Both the position numbers and the translations under genes were made by a program. From the NCBI GenBank assembly GCA_030038475.1, contig JASHOU010000210.1, positions 1 through 45,203 of the forward strand: a stretch of 45,203 bases of DNA, read 5' to 3'. Each line of letters opens with the position of its first letter. The first letter of the stretch is position 1. Source of the stretch: Terriglobales bacterium. GTDB lineage: Bacteria > Acidobacteriota > Terriglobia > Terriglobales > Acidobacteriaceae. Below the pieces are notes generated by a model. It worked only from the letters and a program-made list of their open reading frames with translations. It did no database searches and was not told where the DNA came from. Positions 37,524 to 45,203 of the stretch are shown piece after piece.

Positions 37524-38026
37524 CTAATGGGACGGCTCGGATCGCGCGAGCTTTTCAAACTCAATGCGAGCTTGTTTGAGGATGGGTATGTGAGGGTCGG
37601 CATCCTTCCATAAGCCAAAGAAGTCCTGATAGGCACTTTTGGCTTGGTTCTTTTCAAACTGCCCGAGGAAGCTATAGATCGTTCCCAGGTGACATACGGA
37701 GCCGTATCATCCGAATAGGTCTGCTGCCATAGCTCGTAGATCTGAGTCGCCTTGTCGTATTGACCGGTGACAATGTCATAGTAATGCGCATCAATATAAA
37801 TCTCTCGCGTTCACTGACACGGTCGCGCACTGATAGGCCTTTGTGATGGCAAGACTCGCCTGAGACGGCAGGTTAAGGTCGGTATATGCGGCTCCCAGCC
37901 GAGCATACGCCATGGCGAAATAAGGGTCGAGTTCGGTTGCTCGCTTGAAGAAAGGAACAGTCGCTTCCTCTCCTTCGGAAGACTTCACTTTCAAAGCTGT
38001 GCGGTAAGCCTGGAGGGCTTCCAAGA
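37524..38026 (-). pseudogene. Decayed winged-helix–TPR protein fragment
   Basis: Three pieces in different frames line up with one TPR protein. On the minus strand the order is LEALQAYRTALKV...ATELDPYFAMAYARLGAAYTDL..AITKAYQ, then after a frameshift YIDAHYYDIVTGQYDKATQIYELWQQTY, then after another shift GTIYSFLGQFEKN joined directly to QAKSAYQDFFGLWKDADPHIP. The last join skips a few hundred residues present in homologues. The C terminus matches that of the intact neighbour (HDFFSLWKDADPDIP), which lies in opposite orientation. So this is a dead, internally deleted paralogue in inverted orientation. The upstream limit coincides with the edge of the recombinase relic. Confidence 0.82.
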
Positions 38027-38040
38027 AAGCCACCAACTAC

Positions 38041-38270
38041 CAAAAGGTGGCAATGGATATTTCGGTACTGATCTATTAGATCAGCACCGATATTTCCGGT
38101 CACAAAACGGTGGATGTTTTTTACGGTACAATATCACTTCAACCACGGACGTGCTCGCAGCCATGCGGCAAGTCGAGGTTGCGGCGGCCAAGACGCTACC
38201 ACCCAAGAAGCCGGTAGGCCGGGCGCTTAAGGGCAAGTTAAGTGTGCAGTCGGGCCGCAAGTCGCTGTAA
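38041..38270 (+). pseudogene. Tyrosine recombinase (integrase) C-terminal relic 1
   Basis: The plus strand reads KVAMDIS, is interrupted by a palindromic insertion (38064-38088), then continues SGHKTVDVF and, after a one-base loss in a T-run near 38117-38122, RYNITSTTDVLAAMRQVE to TAA at 38268-38270. The string VAMDISGHKT..VF.RYNI is the conserved C-terminal block of phage-type integrases (catalytic His in SGHKT and Tyr in RYNI). Everything upstream is missing. It ends 8 bp before the tRNA-Lys gene on the same strand. Confidence 0.75.
38056..38096. mobile_element. 25-bp palindromic insertion with 8-bp direct repeats
   Basis: GATATTTC at 38056-38063 recurs exactly at 38089-38096. Between them 25 bp (38064-38088) form a near-perfect dyad, GGTACTGATCTA-T-TAGATCAGCACC, one mismatch in 12 pairs. 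Removing the insert and one repeat restores the integrase reading MDISGHKT. This is what a transposon-like insertion or an extreme deletion derivative with fused inverted ends would leave; 8-bp duplications are known for IS66 and IS1595 families among others. Confidence 0.65.
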
Positions 38271-38278
38271 GTTATTGA

Positions 38279-38354
<76 letters not shown>

Positions 38355-38366
38355 TCCCTAAAGCAC

Positions 38367-38495
38367 TTAGCTCGCCTTGCGCTCCGTCTGCGCTCCATTC
38401 AGAGCTAACCGCGTGATTCTCCCACTAGCTACGGCCATCTCATCCGTCACGATATCACCGTAAATGTTCATCGTGGAACGTAACGGGCTAACCTT
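38367..38495 (-). pseudogene. Tyrosine recombinase C-terminal relic 2
   Basis: On the minus strand KVSPLRSTMNIYGDIVTDEM continues to LALNGAQTERKAS and TAA at 38367-38369. STMNIYGD(I/V)VTDEM is the catalytic-Tyr C terminus of a common acidobacterial integrase group. Upstream sequence is lost; only about 42 codons remain. It ends 13 bp beyond the tRNA 3' end and points towards it. The sequence differs from relic 1, so two different integrating elements have been here. Confidence 0.75.
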
Positions 38496-38584
38496 CCATA
38501 CTCCGGTAGAGTCATAAATCCCATAAGGTGAGGTTATTCAGTCCGCTATACTGCTCTCTCCTATTTCTCGCATGGAGAACCTGA

Positions 38585-39829
38585 GTGAAGCAAATTGTCC
38601 TTGCCCTTATTCTGATTGTGTCCGGGCTGGTGGCCGCGCAGACCGGTTCCGTAGCAACCCCCTCTTCAAATCCGAAGGTCAGGGCAATTACTGCATTCGT
38701 CCGGCTGGACAGACAAAAATACCAACAGCAAATTGCCGAGGCTCTCGTAGTTTTGCGAAAGGCCAAGGCTGATTTTGAATTCTCCGGCTACGAAGTGGAA
38801 ACGATACGCGTGACCACGCAACCGCTGGCAGAGCTCGTCGCCGATCTACCGGAAGATCAGGCGCTGGCGTTTCTCACGCAGTTGGATCAGCTCTCCGCCA
38901 AAGAGAATTTCATTCCGAACGTTGGACCGGGCATGATGCACGAGAGCGACGATGCTGCGACGATGCACCTGCTGGAGAAGGCTCTGTCGACTCTGCCAAA
39001 CATCCAGGCCAGCGCCATCATCGCGGATGAGGCCGGCATTCATTGGAAGACGATTCGTCGCACCGCTGAACTTGTGAAACATGTCAGCGAACGCACCTCC
39101 CGCGGCGAAGGAACGTTCAAGTTCACTGCCACCGCGATGCTGAAACCGTTGTCACCCTTCTTCCCCGGCTCCTACCACACCGGCTTGGGCAGACAATTCG
39201 CCATTGGTTTCGAAGGCGCCAATGTTGTTCGCGATGTTTTCGCAAGGGACAAAGGAAACGCTGACGCTGCCCTGGCCGACTTGACCGCTGCGCTGACGAA
39301 ACATGCATCAGTCGCGGACGCGGTCGGCAACAAGGTGGCAGCAGAGACAGGTTGGGCCTACGTTGGAGTCGACCCTACCCCGGCGCCTCTTGGCGATGTT
39401 TCCATCGGCGCCGCAATAGAAGCCTTTACTGGCGCCAAATTTGGCTCCAGCGGAACGCTCACTGCGGCTCGCATCATCACCACGGCGGTCAAAGCGGTGC
39501 CAGTGAAACAAGTAGGCTACTCAGGATTGATGGTACCTGTGATGGAGGACAAGCTTTTGGCACAACGCTGGGCTGAGTCCACCTACAACATCGACTCCCT
39601 GCTCGCTTACTCGGCTGTTTGCGGTACCGGCCTGGATACGATCCCGCTCCCCGGCGACATCAGCCTCGATCAAATGGAACGTATCTACGCTGACGTTGCC
39701 TCGCTCGCGACGAAGTGGAACAAACCGCTCTCGGCACGTTTGCAGCCGGTTCCGAACAAGAAACCAGGCGACCGAACCGACTTTCAGGATCCGCGCCTGT
39801 TCAACACGACAGTGCACCCGCTGCCCTAG
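38585..39829 (+). CDS. DUF711 family protein, exported
   Basis: GTG start at 38585 with GGAGAA about 8 nt upstream. The 414-aa product has a signal peptide (1-18, KQIVLALILIVSGLVAAQ), unusual for the family, and then the DUF711/UPF0210 fold: AITAFVRLDR at the N terminus, SRGEGTFKFTATAML, FFPGSYHTG, TPAPLGDVSIGAAIE and GYSGLMVPVMEDKLLAQR. The structural family relates to glycyl-radical-like TIM barrels but the reaction is unknown. The signal peptide suggests a periplasmic role. It stands alone on the plus strand, converging with the next gene. Confidence 0.88.
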   Translation: MKQIVLALILIVSGLVAAQTGSVATPSSNPKVRAITAFVRLDRQKYQQQIAEALVVLRKAKADFEFSGYEVETIRVTTQPLAELVADLPEDQALAFLTQLDQLSAKENFIPNVGPGMMHESDDAATMHLLEKALSTLPNIQASAIIADEAGIHWKTIRRTAELVKHVSERTSRGEGTFKFTATAMLKPLSPFFPGSYHTGLGRQFAIGFEGANVVRDVFARDKGNADAALADLTAALTKHASVADAVGNKVAAETGWAYVGVDPTPAPLGDVSIGAAIEAFTGAKFGSSGTLTAARIITTAVKAVPVKQVGYSGLMVPVMEDKLLAQRWAESTYNIDSLLAYSAVCGTGLDTIPLPGDISLDQMERIYADVASLATKWNKPLSARLQPVPNKKPGDRTDFQDPRLFNTTVHPLP

Positions 39830-39888
39830 CTTGCTCTGTCCGCTTGCGAGCCACACCGCTGACGCTTAGCAGCGTGCGTGTTCGAATC

Positions 39889-41508
39889 TCAATTCACTGG
39901 GGGCAGTCCAATTTTGGTGACCAACTGTTGGAACTCGGGTAAACCATACAGTGTCTGAAAGCCCTGGTCGTTGACGATGTTCAGCATGTCCGAGCACCGT
40001 GACTCGTAACATAGTTTCAAGTACTTCATTGCTTCCCCGGCATGCCCCATCCGCGCACTGGTGTCAGCGACCCAAATGGGAGATAGTTTGCCTCCCTGGG
40101 AGAGTTTTTCCTGCTTCTCCAACTGCCTGGCAAACATGGCGGATGCGCCGCCCGCGGCATATCCCTGCTCAGCGGCCTCGGCGATTTCGGAGAAAGAATC
40201 GTTGTGCTGCAGTTGGGCTTCGCGTCGCAATTCACGGAGATAGCCGGGATAGTCTCCCGCATTCAAGTACGCAATCTTCAGGTAGCGGTGCGGCGAGATA
40301 AAGTCCGGTTCGACCGTCTCAAGTTGCCTCAGCAGTTGTACGCCCTCCTCTCGACGACCCGCATCGACCAGTAGTGTGCCCTTGTCTGCGAGGATACTGC
40401 GCGAGTTGGGATCGAGCCGCCAGGCGATCTCAATTTCGTCCAGCGCCTGCTGACGAAGCCGCAGCCCATTCAAAAACGTGGCGTACCAATGGTGCGCTTT
40501 GGCATTGTTCGCATCGAGTGCAATGGCGCGCCGGAACTCCCGGTCGGCGGCTTGCGCGTCCCACTTGCCGTTGAAGAGAACGAAGGCGAGCGAAGCGTGG
40601 GCCTCAGAAGAGGAATCGTCGAACTGTACCGCCTTTTGCGCGGCAACGAAGGCGCGCTCATAGGCCTCGCTGTCGGGCAAAACCGAGTACTCGCGCATCA
40701 AGTTATAGCAGTCGGCCAGGCCCATATACGCATCCGCATACTTCGGATCATGCACAATCGCCTGGGTGAAAGCGTCCACCGCCTGGTTCAAGCTTTCGGG
40801 CGTGCGTTCGTTCCAGTAAAAGCGCCCTTTCAAGAACCAATCCTCAGCTTCCCGGTTTGCAGCCTGGTGCCCGACGCGCGCGGGAGTGATTTCTTGCCTG
40901 ACCGCCACTTTCGTCCCGCGAAAACCAGAACGAAAGATCCACGCAATACCAATACTAAAGATGGCGAGAAATACGATCAACAAGGTGAGTATCTGCCATT
41001 GCCTTGCTTTCCTCACCAACCTTTTCTTACCCAACGACTTTTTATCCGCCAACGCATCGGGAGCGATTTCTTCAGGCCGCCCTTCGTCATCCTGCGCCCA
41101 CGACCGCAGCTCTTTTTCCGGTGATGGCTCCGTCGCATCTTTTTGTGGCTCCGGCTGCATCGATTCCGGCGGATGGATGGGCGCGATCCAACGACATCCA
41201 CGGCGCTCGACAGTCTCGACAAAAATTGGGTTGTCTGCGGAATCGCCCAGAGCATCGCGCAAGCGCATCATCGCGCTGCTGAGCCCTTGCTCAAAATCCA
41301 CAAAAACGTGGGGCGGCCAGAGGACTTGCCGGAATTCCTCGCGTGTGATGACTCTGCCGGGATTGCTCAATAAATGCGTCAATGCGCGAAAAGGAAGATC
41401 TTGCAGTCGAACCTTGACCCCGTTTCGTCGTAACTCGCCGGCACGCACCTCGGCTTCAAACACACCAAAACGAATGACTGCAGGTCGCGTCTGCGCAGAA
41501 GAACTCAT
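39889..41508 (-). CDS. Second winged-helix–TPR membrane regulator
   Basis: The start at 41508 (MSSSAQTRPAVIRFGVFEAEV) begins the winged helix; the open frame upstream is non-homologous. 539 aa: winged helix (about 12-110, with LQDLPFRALTHLLSN, FEQGLSSAMMRLRDALGDS and VETVERRGCRWIAP), an acidic linker, a transmembrane helix (about 172-193) and a TPR domain (about 215-535: AVDAFTQAIVHDPKYADAYMGLADCY and further units). Same architecture as the 34799 gene but shorter and only distantly similar. A short GTG/ATG-free leader without Shine-Dalgarno precedes the start. Probably a membrane-bound transcription regulator; targets unknown. Confidence 0.88.
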   Translation of the reverse strand: MSSSAQTRPAVIRFGVFEAEVRAGELRRNGVKVRLQDLPFRALTHLLSNPGRVITREEFRQVLWPPHVFVDFEQGLSSAMMRLRDALGDSADNPIFVETVERRGCRWIAPIHPPESMQPEPQKDATEPSPEKELRSWAQDDEGRPEEIAPDALADKKSLGKKRLVRKARQWQILTLLIVFLAIFSIGIAWIFRSGFRGTKVAVRQEITPARVGHQAANREAEDWFLKGRFYWNERTPESLNQAVDAFTQAIVHDPKYADAYMGLADCYNLMREYSVLPDSEAYERAFVAAQKAVQFDDSSSEAHASLAFVLFNGKWDAQAADREFRRAIALDANNAKAHHWYATFLNGLRLRQQALDEIEIAWRLDPNSRSILADKGTLLVDAGRREEGVQLLRQLETVEPDFISPHRYLKIAYLNAGDYPGYLRELRREAQLQHNDSFSEIAEAAEQGYAAGGASAMFARQLEKQEKLSQGGKLSPIWVADTSARMGHAGEAMKYLKLCYESRCSDMLNIVNDQGFQTLYGLPEFQQLVTKIGLPPVN

Positions 41509-41603
41509 TGGAATAGTGGGGGGAGATGCCGAGATTCTATCATCTGGCACACTTACCCGGAAAACGCGGTTTTCCCTGAAGCCGCGTTGCTCCCGCAGCT
41601 TGA

Positions 41604-41963
41604 TTATGCCGAAGCGGCTTCGCGCCTGTGTTCGGCCCTGGCGGTTTGCGGCGCGGAATTCGGTTTCGGAAAAGGCAGAACCCCAGCGGGATTGGCAGAC
41701 TGAACGACGGGGCGTCGCTCGATTCTTCCGATCACCGGCCGTTCGGGTGGGCCTGACGCGCTTAGAGACACAAATCTGTTCTCCTGCCACAGGCGGTCGA
41801 TCAATCGGCGTTCCCACGGGCGCAACACTTGCTGCGGCAGCGAAAAGAAATTCCGGAATGTCCAAATCAAATAGGCGCGCTCGGTGAAATTCGGTTGTAC
41901 ATATCGAGGACCGATCGGCGTATCCACTTCGACGATGCCGTCAATGAGTTTTTCAATCCACAT
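41604..41963 (-). CDS. Small conserved hypothetical protein
   Basis: ATG 41963 has GGGGAG close upstream. The 119-aa product begins MWIEKLIDGIVEVDTPIGPRYVQPNF and contains AYLIWTFRNFFSLPQQVL and ERRLIDRLWQ, a pattern I associate with a small conserved acidobacterial protein of unknown function. The hydrophobic-aromatic helix around 30-45 could sit at a membrane surface. The C-terminal third is Pro/Ala/Arg-rich and probably disordered. It lies between the winged-helix–TPR gene and the PilZ gene, all on the minus strand. Confidence 0.7.
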   Translation of the reverse strand: MWIEKLIDGIVEVDTPIGPRYVQPNFTERAYLIWTFRNFFSLPQQVLRPWERRLIDRLWQENRFVSLSASGPPERPVIGRIERRPVVQSANPAGVLPFPKPNSAPQTARAEHRREAASA

Positions 41964-42026
41964 GTGCTCCCCACTTGGAAAAGGCAGCCCGCTTTGCCTT
42001 AGTTTCTAAGCCTCTGAAGTGGGTCA

Positions 42027-42479
42027 TTATTGCACCAACCATGGAGCATTGGGAAGCAATCTTTTTCCTTTTGTAGAAAATTTGCGCTCCGGTGAAATCG
42101 AAAAGGCAATGCAGGATGGAGCCTTGACAGAACGCACGACCGGCGCGGCAATCAGCCAATTTGCGGCAGCAATGCGATGCGCCCGAATCGTCGCAGCTAT
42201 GCCTATACCCTTACCATCCGATGGTTCGACGCGCACCACCGACGCCTCGCAAAGCGTCCATCCGCCGGGGCCCAGCCCTAGGCCGGGTGGCAGCATGATC
42301 ACCAGTTCCAACTTCGAGCCCACTTTCATCTCCGACTCGGAATAGAGAAAGATTCCCGACGAGCTTAGATCGCGCGTCAAGCCCGCGCTCTCGCTGCCAT
42401 CGTGACGCACCTTGACCGGGACGCGCACTGGCATCCGCGGGCGCGAGCGCCGTTCACTCGATATGCTTTTCTCTGCCAT
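42027..42479 (-). CDS. PilZ domain protein (c-di-GMP receptor type)
   Basis: The 150-aa product is a single PilZ domain. The c-di-GMP-binding arginine motif is near the N terminus (RRSRPRM, Arg11 to Arg15) and the second motif is DLSSSG (Asp37-x-Ser39-x-x-Gly42), so both signature elements are intact. PilZ proteins usually end shortly after the last strand (GKGIGIAATI, about 97); here an unrelated 50-residue tail follows, with CIAFSISPERKFSTKGK, which may be a read-through after a frameshift. Ribosome binding site weak. Likely cytoplasmic effector controlling motility, pili or polysaccharide output. Confidence 0.85.
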   Translation of the reverse strand: MAEKSISSERRSRPRMPVRVPVKVRHDGSESAGLTRDLSSSGIFLYSESEMKVGSKLELVIMLPPGLGLGPGGWTLCEASVVRVEPSDGKGIGIAATIRAHRIAAANWLIAAPVVRSVKAPSCIAFSISPERKFSTKGKRLLPNAPWLVQ

Positions 42480-42551
42480 GCTCTGTGAAAGTTTACCCCA
42501 AGCCTGCCGCGACTAAGAGCGGGCAGCTCAAAAAAATGCGCGAAAGACGCG

Positions 42552-42586
42552 AAAAATGCTCCTCTCGCACCCTTCGCGAGAGGAGC
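42552..42586 (-). terminator. Intrinsic terminator of the TonB receptor gene
   Basis: Read on the minus strand, an 11-bp perfect stem (42586-42576 with 42568-42558, GCTCCTCTCGC/GCGAGAGGAGC, 7-nt loop) is followed by TTTTT (42556-42552). It starts 26 bp past the receptor stop codon. This is a textbook Rho-independent terminator. Confidence 0.88.
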
Positions 42587-42611
42587 CGGGGAAGAAGATC
42601 TATGGGGCAAA

Positions 42612-45203
42612 CTAGAACGTAAATTTCACGGCCAACTGAATACCGCGCGGCCCGCCGCCGCCCAGAAACGGGTTGCCGATGCCGACGTCCCCAGTGGCAA
42701 CGATGGGATAAGGCCCGCCGCCGACTTCGCGGCCATTGATAACCTGAAAGCCCGCTGCGCCAGCATCCGCAAAAAAGGCCGGTAAAAACGGATTGGCGAA
42801 GTTTGGATGATTCGGCAGGTTGAAGAAATCCGCGCGGAATTGTGCGTTAACTCGCTCCGTAATCGTAGTGTTTTTGAAGACGGCAAAATTGAATTCCTTG
42901 AATGAGGGGCCATGCAGCGAGTCGCGTCCCTCGTCGCCGTAGTGACGGGTGCCGGGCACGCAGTCCGCATCGGTACCGGTTATAGTGGCTGTCGTGAGTC
43001 CAGGCTGAATTGTGCATGGAATGGCAAACGAGCTTAGCTGGAGAAAGTTGGCCGGATTCCTGGAGTCATATTGGGCGGGACCGACCACATCGGGCCGGTC
43101 AAAACCGTCGCCTCCGCCGCTAAAGTCGCTCTCGTAAAAATAATTGAGCTGGAAGGGCTGTCCGTCCTGCAAGGTCAGCACGGTGTTGATGCCCCAGCCA
43201 TTTTTCGCCCGCTGCCAGCTGCCGCCCATCTTCGGAAGCTCATAGGCGAAGTTCCAGCTGAAACGGTGAGGGATGTTGAAATTTGAAGGGCCGTACTCGC
43301 GCTGTGGATTGTTGCTGTCGTTGGGTTGGGCGGCGTTGGGCTCGAAGTCTTCGCCGTCGCTGGAATTATCCATCGATCGGGACCAGGCATAGTTCGCGAT
43401 GGAGCTGATGCCGTGCCATCCATTCACCCGCAGGCTCAACTGCAGCGCGTTGTAGTTGGATTTTCCAGTTGAATTCTCCTGCAAGAGGTAGGTCGAGCCG
43501 TAGGGATTGCCCGAGATGTAATTGCGCGGCACGCTAAAATCGTTGATGGTGCCACCCGGGCACGGATTGGGATAGACAACTGGCTGGCCGGCACAATCGG
43601 CGGCCCAGACTTCCGCATTGCTGGGCTGGCTGAGGTCGAAAAAGCGCCACAGACGATGGCCCTGCGACCCGACGTAGCTCGCCAGCAGCACGGCCTTGCT
43701 CGAAATCTGCTGCTGGACGTTGAGGTTATAGTTCTCCATGTAAGGCGTCTTGATGTTGCGGTCGAAACCGAAGGTGTCGCACTCGAAATTGCAGGTGGTC
43801 GTGGGCACAAAGAGCGGGGTACCTGATCCAATCGTTCCGCCGACCGCGACCGTCGAAAGCAGCGGCGCGGGGCCAATGTTGTTATAGGCTGGGCCTGGAA
43901 TGTCGTAGCCGACGTAAGGAAAGTGGCCCATCACCATGTCCTGCGAGAAAGCATCGTAGAACATGCCGAAGCCGGCGCGAACCACGGTCCTTCCTTTTCC
44001 GGTAACATCCCAGGCGAGGCTGGTGCGCGGAGCGAAGTTTGTTTTGTCCGGATTGTAGAGGCTGCTCAAACCGGGCTGGCCTACTTGGGTGAGCGTGAAA
44101 GGATCGCTTACGGACGCCGGAAGGGTAAAGTTGCTGAGAAGGTTGTTTTTCTCCTGCACGACTCCGAAATAATCCCAACGCAGACCATAAACCAGAGTTA
44201 GCCGGGGTGTGAGACGAAAGGTATCCTGGGCATAGAAACCGAAGTTGTTCTCGAAGGTATGCCGGGTCGTGTTCCCGAAATATTGGAAACCGCTATCGAC
44301 ATAACCCGCGAGAAAGTCCTGGAGAGGCGTACTGGTGGGCGAGATTCCGCCGCCAGTGAAGTCTAACGATCCGCGCGAGTACCTGTCCAAAATCTGTTGT
44401 ATGGTGGTGCGGTGAAAATCGAAACCAAATTTCAGGCCGTGCTTGTTTAACTTCCAGGAAAAGTTTTCGAGGGCCTGGTTGTTGCTATCGACACGATGAC
44501 GCGGGTCGCCGCTGTTGGCCCCGAGACCGGCAACGCCGCTCACAGAAATGTTCGGGAGGCCTTGATCATTGAGCCCGCCGGTGCAGCCCGCGGCGGTAGT
44601 AGCGTCGCAAAGGCCAATCGAGCTGGGGTTGAAGTTCTGGTCGGCGGGGAAGAACCCCTCCGCGAACCGGTTCCACCCGTAGCGCAGTTCGTTGACCATA
44701 TTGGCGCCAATCGTACGCAGGTAAGAGAGTGAAACCAGTTGCACGCGCGTTGGCGTGAAAGTGTTAAAGCCCGGCAACTGGCCGCCGGATGCGGTAAGTT
44801 CCAGCGGGAACGATTGAATGCTGTCACCGAAGAAATAACGGCCGGTGAGGTTATTGTTGATGTTGATTTTGTGGTCGATCTTGACGATCATGCTGGTCAG
44901 GTCGTTGTAGGAAGGTGAGATGACAGAAGCCGTGCCAACCTGATAGGGACCCGGGTTAACCAGGTTCGGCGCCGGCCACGGGTTTCGCGCCAGCAGAGCC
45001 GCGATCACCGGGTTGGTGGCATCGCTCGGTTGCAACGCTCCGTCAGGGGCTGTGCCGGTCGGCACGCTGGAGATGGTAACCACTCCCAGTGGCTCTCTTT
45101 GGCCTTCGTAGTCTACATAAAAGAACGTCCGGTCTTTGATGATCGGTCCGCCTACCGATGCGCCAAACTGATTATTGTGGAACAAGGCCTTGGGCGTGCC
45201 TAC
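42612..45203 (-). CDS. TonB-dependent receptor, Oar-like, 5' part beyond the window
   Basis: The frame stays open to the window edge (VGTPKALFHNNQFG at the end), so the N-terminal signal peptide, carboxypeptidase-regulatory domain and most of the plug are cut off. What remains, about 863 residues, is the end of the plug (FGASVGGPIIKDRTFFYVDYEGQR) and the 22-strand outer-membrane barrel with alternating aromatic strands (FGFYAQDTFRLTPRLTLVYGLRWDYF, FGFDFHRTT). It ends GIQLAVKFTF*, the terminal Phe being the BAM recognition signal. These very large receptors, common in Acidobacteriota, import polymers or act in surface adhesion; the ligand is not readable. Confidence 0.93.
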   Translation of the reverse strand, partial: VGTPKALFHNNQFGASVGGPIIKDRTFFYVDYEGQREPLGVVTISSVPTGTAPDGALQPSDATNPVIAALLARNPWPAPNLVNPGPYQVGTASVISPSYNDLTSMIVKIDHKININNNLTGRYFFGDSIQSFPLELTASGGQLPGFNTFTPTRVQLVSLSYLRTIGANMVNELRYGWNRFAEGFFPADQNFNPSSIGLCDATTAAGCTGGLNDQGLPNISVSGVAGLGANSGDPRHRVDSNNQALENFSWKLNKHGLKFGFDFHRTTIQQILDRYSRGSLDFTGGGISPTSTPLQDFLAGYVDSGFQYFGNTTRHTFENNFGFYAQDTFRLTPRLTLVYGLRWDYFGVVQEKNNLLSNFTLPASVSDPFTLTQVGQPGLSSLYNPDKTNFAPRTSLAWDVTGKGRTVVRAGFGMFYDAFSQDMVMGHFPYVGYDIPGPAYNNIGPAPLLSTVAVGGTIGSGTPLFVPTTTCNFECDTFGFDRNIKTPYMENYNLNVQQQISSKAVLLASYVGSQGHRLWRFFDLSQPSNAEVWAADCAGQPVVYPNPCPGGTINDFSVPRNYISGNPYGSTYLLQENSTGKSNYNALQLSLRVNGWHGISSIANYAWSRSMDNSSDGEDFEPNAAQPNDSNNPQREYGPSNFNIPHRFSWNFAYELPKMGGSWQRAKNGWGINTVLTLQDGQPFQLNYFYESDFSGGGDGFDRPDVVGPAQYDSRNPANFLQLSSFAIPCTIQPGLTTATITGTDADCVPGTRHYGDEGRDSLHGPSFKEFNFAVFKNTTITERVNAQFRADFFNLPNHPNFANPFLPAFFADAGAAGFQVINGREVGGGPYPIVATGDVGIGNPFLGGGGPRGIQLAVKFTF

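Noticed and set aside
39840-39900. tRNA-like T-arm (GTGTTCGAATC) after the DUF711 gene
   Set aside because: The flanking bases do not pair and no acceptor, D or anticodon stem can be formed.

Overview
The window looks like chromosomal DNA of a soil Acidobacteriota, probably class Terriglobia. The evidence is indirect: a carboxypeptidase-regulatory/Oar-type TonB-dependent receptor, several CadC-like winged-helix–TPR membrane proteins, long secreted HAF-repeat and FG-GAP proteins, and small conserved proteins of the kind common in that group. No rRNA or other firm taxonomic marker is present.

Layout. 1-3.2 kb: a small membrane protein, an IS1595-type insertion sequence and the 5'-truncated TPR glycosyltransferase gene it abuts, then a tiny zinc-ribbon gene. 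3.5-8.6 kb (minus strand): a catalase-like peroxidase translationally coupled to a cytochrome b561, an amidase, a metallo-beta-lactamase-fold hydrolase and a secreted hypothetical; two copies of a short intergenic repeat lie here. 9.1-13.9 kb (plus): a FadN-type beta-oxidation enzyme followed 17 bp later by a 782-aa protein of unknown family with a zinc ribbon and a PD-(D/E)xK-like nuclease signature. 14-18.6 kb: DoxX, ThiC, an AT-rich intergenic region carrying a perfect ParB-binding parS site, a frameshifted SEC-C/HNH-like gene, a GAF-domain protein and a MarC protein. 18.7-24.7 kb: an M28 (GCPII-like) peptidase, a methyltransferase, an aromatic amino-acid decarboxylase, a Nudix hydrolase and a secreted hypothetical.

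24.8-34.1 kb: six consecutive minus-strand genes, all with signal peptides and strong ribosome binding sites, encode repeat-built exported proteins: four HAF-repeat paralogues, one 14-repeat FG-GAP protein and one DNRLRE/S74-chaperone protein. They look like one secreted or surface-protein operon grown by duplication. A divergent winged-helix–TPR protein (34.8-37.3 kb) lies upstream.

37.5-38.5 kb is a genomic scar: a decayed winged-helix–TPR pseudogene in inverted orientation, the C-terminal relic of one tyrosine recombinase (itself carrying a 25-bp palindrome between 8-bp direct repeats), an intact tRNA-Lys(CUU), and the C-terminal relic of a second recombinase on the other side pointing back at the tRNA. 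This is the signature of a repeatedly used tRNA integration site.

38.6-45.2 kb: a DUF711 protein, a second winged-helix–TPR protein, a small conserved hypothetical, a PilZ protein and a TonB-dependent receptor running off the right edge, with a clear intrinsic terminator. The best leads for something new are the 782-aa putative nuclease, the secreted-repeat operon and the double-recombinase tRNA scar; parS suggests the segment may lie in the origin-proximal part of the chromosome.
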